Below are positions 59,991 to 64,000 of a stretch of DNA of 64,000 bases, piece after piece (position 1 is the stretch's first letter; every line of letters begins with the position of its first letter). The translations under genes were made by a program, and so were the position numbers. Source of the DNA: an uncultured Dorea sp. (lineage in GTDB: Bacteria > Bacillota > Clostridia > Lachnospirales > Lachnospiraceae); contig CAJUTH010000011.1 of the NCBI GenBank assembly GCA_910589275.1, positions 781-64,780 of the forward strand, written 5' to 3'. The notes below the pieces were generated by a model. That model saw only the letters and a program-made list of their open reading frames with translations, was not told where the DNA came from and did not search any database.

Positions 59991-61634
59991 ATCTCCCGGC
60001 GGCTCCATTCCTTCCGGCCTTCCGCCCATGTCCGCAGGCGGTTTCATTCCTTCCGGCGCTTCCGCCGCTCCGGGCGCGCCCATGCCGCCTCCTATGTTTC
60101 CCGCGCCGCAAATCAATTCCGTCATTTCTATTACCTTCTCCTCTCCTCCGGCAGTCAAGGTATAGGTTTCTCCCTGCAGTATCTTCGGCGTACTGATTAA
60201 TATAGAATTATATCTCTTTTCCGGCGTATAAGATATCACTTCTGTATTAGAACTATCTGTTACCACTACAATCCCTTCCGTCCAATCAGATAAATTCACT
60301 AACATTGCCCCCTGAGAAGACCCCCCGCCAAAATTCTGCGCCATCCCGCCGCCTCCCGCTGCCGCTACTGTCCCGCCGGTTATCTCTGCTTCCCCCGCAT
60401 AATCCAGCGCCCCATTACCGTCATTTTCCGCACCGGATATATAAATATCTCCGCCGGATACATAGAGATTTCCATTGGAATCAATTCCATCGCCAGATGC
60501 ATTGATCTGGATATTTCCGCCGGATACCAGAATCTCACAGTTCTCGTCCGCCGCAAACGGATCCTGCCTCCCGCCGCCGGCGAAACTGCTCTGGTCATTC
60601 CCTCCGGCCGCATTGATCCCGTCGTCCTCCGCTATTATAGAAATTGTTCCCCCGGTTATCTTCACCGTCTGCCCTTCAATTCCCTCATAACATTCTAAAA
60701 CCTCAACCTCGCCACTGTGTACAGAAGCTTCCGCATCTGCATGAATCCCGTCGTCCACAGCCTTAATTGAAAATTTCCCATCGGCTATCTGCACGAAAGA
60801 AGATGCCTGCATACCATCATCACCCGCCGTAACCTGAAATTCTCCTCCGCCAATATAAATGAATCCCCTGTCCCGGTCGTCAGATGCCTCTTCTGAATCC
60901 GTACTATAATCTGCGTGGATTCCATCCTTACCGGAATTTAACTGAAAACTTCCTTTTGCAATCCGTACACTGTCTTTCCCTGATAATGCATGGCCCGCTG
61001 CCGTAATCTGGTAATTCCCCCCGGTAAGCACTAAATCATCCTTAGAGACAATCCCATGCCCGTATGCCGCCGAAATATTTAAGCTCCCGGTACCGTTTAA
61101 GGTCAAATCCTCTTTCGAAAAAATAACTGCATCCACATGATTATCATCTATCGCAATGAAATCTTCCCGATTCGATAACTGATTTTCCGACCCGTCAGCC
61201 AACGTCAAAAACACCTTATCCGCCTGTCTTACATACAGCGCCGCACTGGTACTGCATTGAATCACAGCATTATCAAGCACAAGCTGAATCTTATCTGTAT
61301 CCGCAGCATCCACCACAACCTGGCCTTCCGAAAGGCTGCCGGACAAAATATAAGTTCCCTCCTTGGAAATCGTAATCACTGAATCCGAAATATCCACTAT
61401 TTCGGATTCACAGACAATTTCCTCGTCGCTTAACCGTATCTCTATCAAATCGCTTTCCTCATAAGTATCATCCAAATCCCGGTTCGTAAACATCTCGCTG
61501 GTATCCACTGCTCCGGAACCGGACTTTTTGCTTTCCCCGCTATTTTCTATCTCCTGCGGAACGCATCCTGCTGTCAGGAAAATACAGACCAGCAAGACTT
61601 TCATTCCAAACACCGTTCTTTTTTTACAATTCAT
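59964..61634 (-). CDS. Secreted beta-helix carbohydrate-binding protein (Cthe_2159-like)
   Basis: This 556-residue protein starts MNCKKRTVFGMKVLLVCIFLTAGC, a lipoprotein-type signal, and then has many short repeats (GNYQITAAGHALSGKDSV, GKDGIHADYS, AGDDGMQASS, AEDDGINAAGG) typical of right-handed parallel beta-helix proteins of the Cthe_2159 carbohydrate-binding family. The tail is rich in Gly, Met and Pro (APEGMKPP, RPEGMEPP). The start at 61634 has AGGAGG nine bases upstream. It overlaps the DUF4956 gene by 11 nt. The last residues come from an intergenic-repeat hairpin. A wall or spore-surface role is inferred. Confidence 0.82.
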   Translation of the reverse strand: MNCKKRTVFGMKVLLVCIFLTAGCVPQEIENSGESKKSGSGAVDTSEMFTNRDLDDTYEESDLIEIRLSDEEIVCESEIVDISDSVITISKEGTYILSGSLSEGQVVVDAADTDKIQLVLDNAVIQCSTSAALYVRQADKVFLTLADGSENQLSNREDFIAIDDNHVDAVIFSKEDLTLNGTGSLNISAAYGHGIVSKDDLVLTGGNYQITAAGHALSGKDSVRIAKGSFQLNSGKDGIHADYSTDSEEASDDRDRGFIYIGGGEFQVTAGDDGMQASSFVQIADGKFSIKAVDDGIHADAEASVHSGEVEVLECYEGIEGQTVKITGGTISIIAEDDGINAAGGNDQSSFAGGGRQDPFAADENCEILVSGGNIQINASGDGIDSNGNLYVSGGDIYISGAENDGNGALDYAGEAEITGGTVAAAGGGGMAQNFGGGSSQGAMLVNLSDWTEGIVVVTDSSNTEVISYTPEKRYNSILISTPKILQGETYTLTAGGEEKVIEMTELICGAGNIGGGMGAPGAAEAPEGMKPPADMGGRPEGMEPPGDMSGLPGRE

Positions 61635-62274
61635 ATACTGCCGCCTCCTGTCTGGTGATACTGATTTCCAAATTACCGTTTCTGCATCGCAGGGCGTCAA
61701 TCAGCTCTTTTTCTTCCATTGCATTTTTCAGCGTAATCTGATAGGTCAACTTAAACATACTTCCCATATTCGTGGTTTTCACCGATACCTCCTCTGAAGC
61801 GCTTGTATACTTTTCCAGCAAATCATCAAATACCTGCGTATAATCCAAATCCTCCGGAATCGTTATATGCAGCGTCTTCTCTCTAGCGGCTCCTTTCGTC
61901 TCGCCAAGCCCTATTTTCTGATAGAACATCATTACAAGTCCCAGCAGCACCGAGAAGACCGCCGCATACCCCAGATATCCCATTCCTGCAATCAGCCCTG
62001 CTCCCATTGCAAGAAAAATTGTACCGATTTCTTTTGCCGTTCCCGGCGCGGAGCGGAACCGTACCAAGCTAAATGCTCCGGCCACTGCAACACCCGCCCC
62101 GACATTCCCATTTACCATCATAATTACTACACAGACTACCGCCGGAAGAATCGCAAGCGTAACCACAAAGCTCTTCGTGTACCGGCTCTTATATGTATAA
62201 ACCAGTGCAAGAAATACGCCGATTGCCAGCGATACCCCCATGCAGAGCAAAAACTCCGGCACTGTAAATACCAT
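61624..62274 (-). CDS. DUF4956 membrane protein
   Basis: This 216-residue protein has four probable membrane segments (about 8-110), with GNVGAGVAVAGAFSLVRFRSAPGTAKEIGTIFLAMGAG in the middle, and a cytoplasmic C-terminal half. This is the DUF4956 pattern. Such genes repeatedly occur beside VTC-domain and CotH or beta-helix genes, but the biochemical role is unknown. Its GGGGAG site is unusually close to the ATG. Confidence 0.85.
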   Translation of the reverse strand: MVFTVPEFLLCMGVSLAIGVFLALVYTYKSRYTKSFVVTLAILPAVVCVVIMMVNGNVGAGVAVAGAFSLVRFRSAPGTAKEIGTIFLAMGAGLIAGMGYLGYAAVFSVLLGLVMMFYQKIGLGETKGAAREKTLHITIPEDLDYTQVFDDLLEKYTSASEEVSVKTTNMGSMFKLTYQITLKNAMEEKELIDALRCRNGNLEISITRQEAAVYEL

Positions 62275-62310
62275 CGCTCCCCATTTTCAAAAATCCCTTC
62301 AAATATTACA

Positions 62311-63024
62311 TCAAGCATAACAGAACCCTCCTTTTTGCTTCTCGCAAAGCATTTTATATACCGTCCCATATTTTGAGAAGGATGTTTTATAAATATGGTT
62401 CTCTGTTAGCAGGGACGTCATCCACAAAGGAATAGAAGTACCGGTTTTGATCTCCATCAGCACCTGCCCCTCCTTAAGAATCGGCGTCCCATAGGCTCCG
62501 GCACAAAGCGACAGATCTGAATCCCTCCATAGAATATTCTCATCAAAGGTCACCCGGAATTCCCTCTCATTCTTTGCGTAGAACGCTTCTCTCTCATAGG
62601 AAAGAAATACTGCCGGCTGCGGATATTGATACTGCCGCAGAAAATAATCCAGCTCCCGCTCAATCTGCGTGTCTCCGAGCTTAGCTTTCCCCCTTACACA
62701 GTTCATCGCATCCCGCTCTGCTATTTCAATCCGGCGTTTATAAACCACCGACTGATATTTTTTCTTTAACTCTAGAAACACCTGACTGTCCGACTCTACC
62801 GTACCATAACTCCTGAGCCTGAGCTTCTCCTTATATACCGGATGCTCTATGGAACGCCGTATCAAAAGATAGCTGGACGTATCAAAATACAGATTGCAGA
62901 TCGTACTGCGCCCATATTCGTCCCCCGTCATATACGCCTCCATTCCATGCATAATCTTCTCCTGCTGCCTCCGTGAAATCATATATTTTATCTCATACCG
63001 CTTAAATACATTTTGAATCCTCAT
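62311..63024 (-). CDS. VTC-domain protein (polyphosphate polymerase-like)
   Basis: This 237-residue protein has the VTC/CYTH tunnel-fold features: KRYEIKYMISRRQQEKI, STICNLYFDTSSYLLIRRSIE, the KEKLRLRSYG basic strand, and VFLELKKKYQSVVYKRR. In yeast VTC4 this domain makes polyphosphate from ATP; bacterial versions beside DUF4956 are unassigned. The start at 63024 has GGAGG five bases upstream. It is the first gene of a three-gene operon. Confidence 0.88.
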   Translation of the reverse strand: MRIQNVFKRYEIKYMISRRQQEKIMHGMEAYMTGDEYGRSTICNLYFDTSSYLLIRRSIEHPVYKEKLRLRSYGTVESDSQVFLELKKKYQSVVYKRRIEIAERDAMNCVRGKAKLGDTQIERELDYFLRQYQYPQPAVFLSYEREAFYAKNEREFRVTFDENILWRDSDLSLCAGAYGTPILKEGQVLMEIKTGTSIPLWMTSLLTENHIYKTSFSKYGTVYKMLCEKQKGGFCYA

Positions 63025-63165
63025 AAGACACCTCCAGACCTTACAGCACAGCCCGAAACTCAATAGAGTTCCATCCCTGATTCTGACATGAAACTTTTCT
63101 TTATGTGCCGTCACAATCACCTTTGCTGCTTTTTGCATAGTATAGCAGAGAATCCTGAAACAAAA

Positions 63166-63199
63166 CTAAAAAACGCCCCGTTCTATCAGGCGTTTTTAG
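63166..63199. terminator. Bidirectional terminator
   Basis: CTAAAAAACGCC pairs with GGCGTTTTTAG around an 11-nt loop, with T-runs on both strands. It lies 50 bases downstream of the last gene in the window, and before the VTC operon. Confidence 0.75.
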
Positions 63200-63249
63200 T
63201 ATCCATATCTCTTCTATAATTTTGGCAATTGAAGACTGCTCCTTTTTTC

Positions 63250-63993
63250 CTAACCAAAAAGCAGCCGATAACAAATATATACAAGCGCCACCGCCGCCAC
63301 GCATGCCGCCTCTATCAGAATTGCCCTATCCTTTTTCTCCTTTGCTCCTTTTTTTAAATCCTCCGGCTCCGTTAATATTCCCCAAGGACTGTATTTCTGC
63401 ATTTTCAGCACAATTCCCTTTTTTTCATTTTCACCGATGGAACGTAAAAATTCGCGCCAATTGTTCTCCAGCAGCCGCATTCCCTTTATCAAGTCCGCCT
63501 GCATTGTCTGTTCCCTTAGAAGCATCTGAAAAAAACCTGCCCTGTCGGAATATGCCTCCTGTGCGCGGTATGTCTCATTCGCTTTTTTTTCCACAAAAAG
63601 ACGGTATGCATACTCCAGCCCCTCTTCTATCGCCTTCTGCGGACTTCTCGTTCTTTCATACGCGTTCGTTGTATAATAATATACCTTATAAATACCCTTC
63701 TGGGACAGATAATAATCCACCATCTGATTAATCGCATTCCTCAAAGGTGTCACCATACTATTATTTCTTCCGGCATTTTCCGCATAAACCTGCCCCTTTA
63801 TGTTCGTAATGGCGGCAATAAGCCCCCGCACTTCATCATTTTGCGCACTGATACCGGAATCTTTTAATAGATTACCGCTTCCGTTCACATGAGACGCAAA
63901 AAGATTCGCCCGTTCAAGTTCCTTCCCTGTAAGCGCCGTTTTTCCCTCAGCGCTATCTGCATTTCCTCCTGAAACTTTTCCTCTCTGGCTCAT
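63250..63993 (-). CDS. Tail-anchored protein of unknown function, probably 5'-truncated
   Basis: The visible 247 residues are largely helical and hydrophilic, with a C-terminal membrane segment (AILIEAACVAAVALVYICYRLLF) preceded by KKGAKEKKDR. The first visible ATG lies seven bases from the window edge without a ribosome site, so the true start probably lies outside. I recognise no family. The C-terminal anchor suggests a membrane-attached protein facing the cytoplasm. Confidence 0.6.
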   Translation of the reverse strand: MSQRGKVSGGNADSAEGKTALTGKELERANLFASHVNGSGNLLKDSGISAQNDEVRGLIAAITNIKGQVYAENAGRNNSMVTPLRNAINQMVDYYLSQKGIYKVYYYTTNAYERTRSPQKAIEEGLEYAYRLFVEKKANETYRAQEAYSDRAGFFQMLLREQTMQADLIKGMRLLENNWREFLRSIGENEKKGIVLKMQKYSPWGILTEPEDLKKGAKEKKDRAILIEAACVAAVALVYICYRLLFG

Positions 63994-64000
63994 CTGCAGC

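Overview
The window looks like a chromosome segment of a gut-type Clostridia, most likely Lachnospiraceae. The support is a fused accD-accA gene, a FabK/FabT-type fatty acid cluster, several PTS systems with PRD-type activators, PD-(D/E)XK ATPase genes, a bacteriohemerythrin and many intergenic palindromes. Species cannot be read from the sequence.

Layout. 1-3.7 kb is mobile DNA: a DUF262 gene, a Cys-rich partner and tnpV. Its right end cuts a PIN toxin gene whose Phd antitoxin survives. 4.2-9.8 kb is the mannitol PTS operon (mtlA-mtlD) with a divergent MtlR-type activator. 10.8-12.7 kb is ptsH-ptsI. A gene-free stretch beside it carries a consensus promoter, about 195 nt of structured sequence and a terminator, probably a small RNA. 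13.2-19.3 kb is an AT-rich peptide/nickel-type ABC transporter operon with a DUF169 gene. 19.5-23.7 kb is a two-gene ABC exporter.

25.5-38.1 kb holds the most unusual assembly: a RuBisCO-like protein, a complete galactitol-family PTS, a zinc dehydrogenase and a 2-oxoacid/acetoin-type dehydrogenase complex with a split E2, next to a divergent PTS-controlled activator and a DUF89 phosphatase. They look like one catabolic route for an unidentified PTS sugar or polyol. Two paralogous ATPase-nuclease genes flank it.

40.2-48.8 kb holds a MATE pump, a probable overlooked selenoprotein (in-frame UGA before Cys), a rubredoxin-glutamate synthase-like protein, purine nucleoside phosphorylase, a hemerythrin with a frameshifted tail, and an 1155-residue OYE/FAD/SDR/zinc fusion. 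48.9-58.6 kb is a full type II fatty acid operon (fabH-acpP-fabK-fabD-fabG-fabF-accB-fabZ-accC-accDA) followed by a FabT-like MarR gene, with FabT-like boxes at the promoter. 58.7-64 kb has a lipoprotein hydrolase, a beta-helix/DUF4956/VTC-domain operon and a partial membrane protein gene.

Several gaps share palindromic repeat families whose stems differ between copies yet stay self-complementary. Two copies sit in long inverted repeats (47-49 bp arms) whose arms are unrelated between copies although their cores match.
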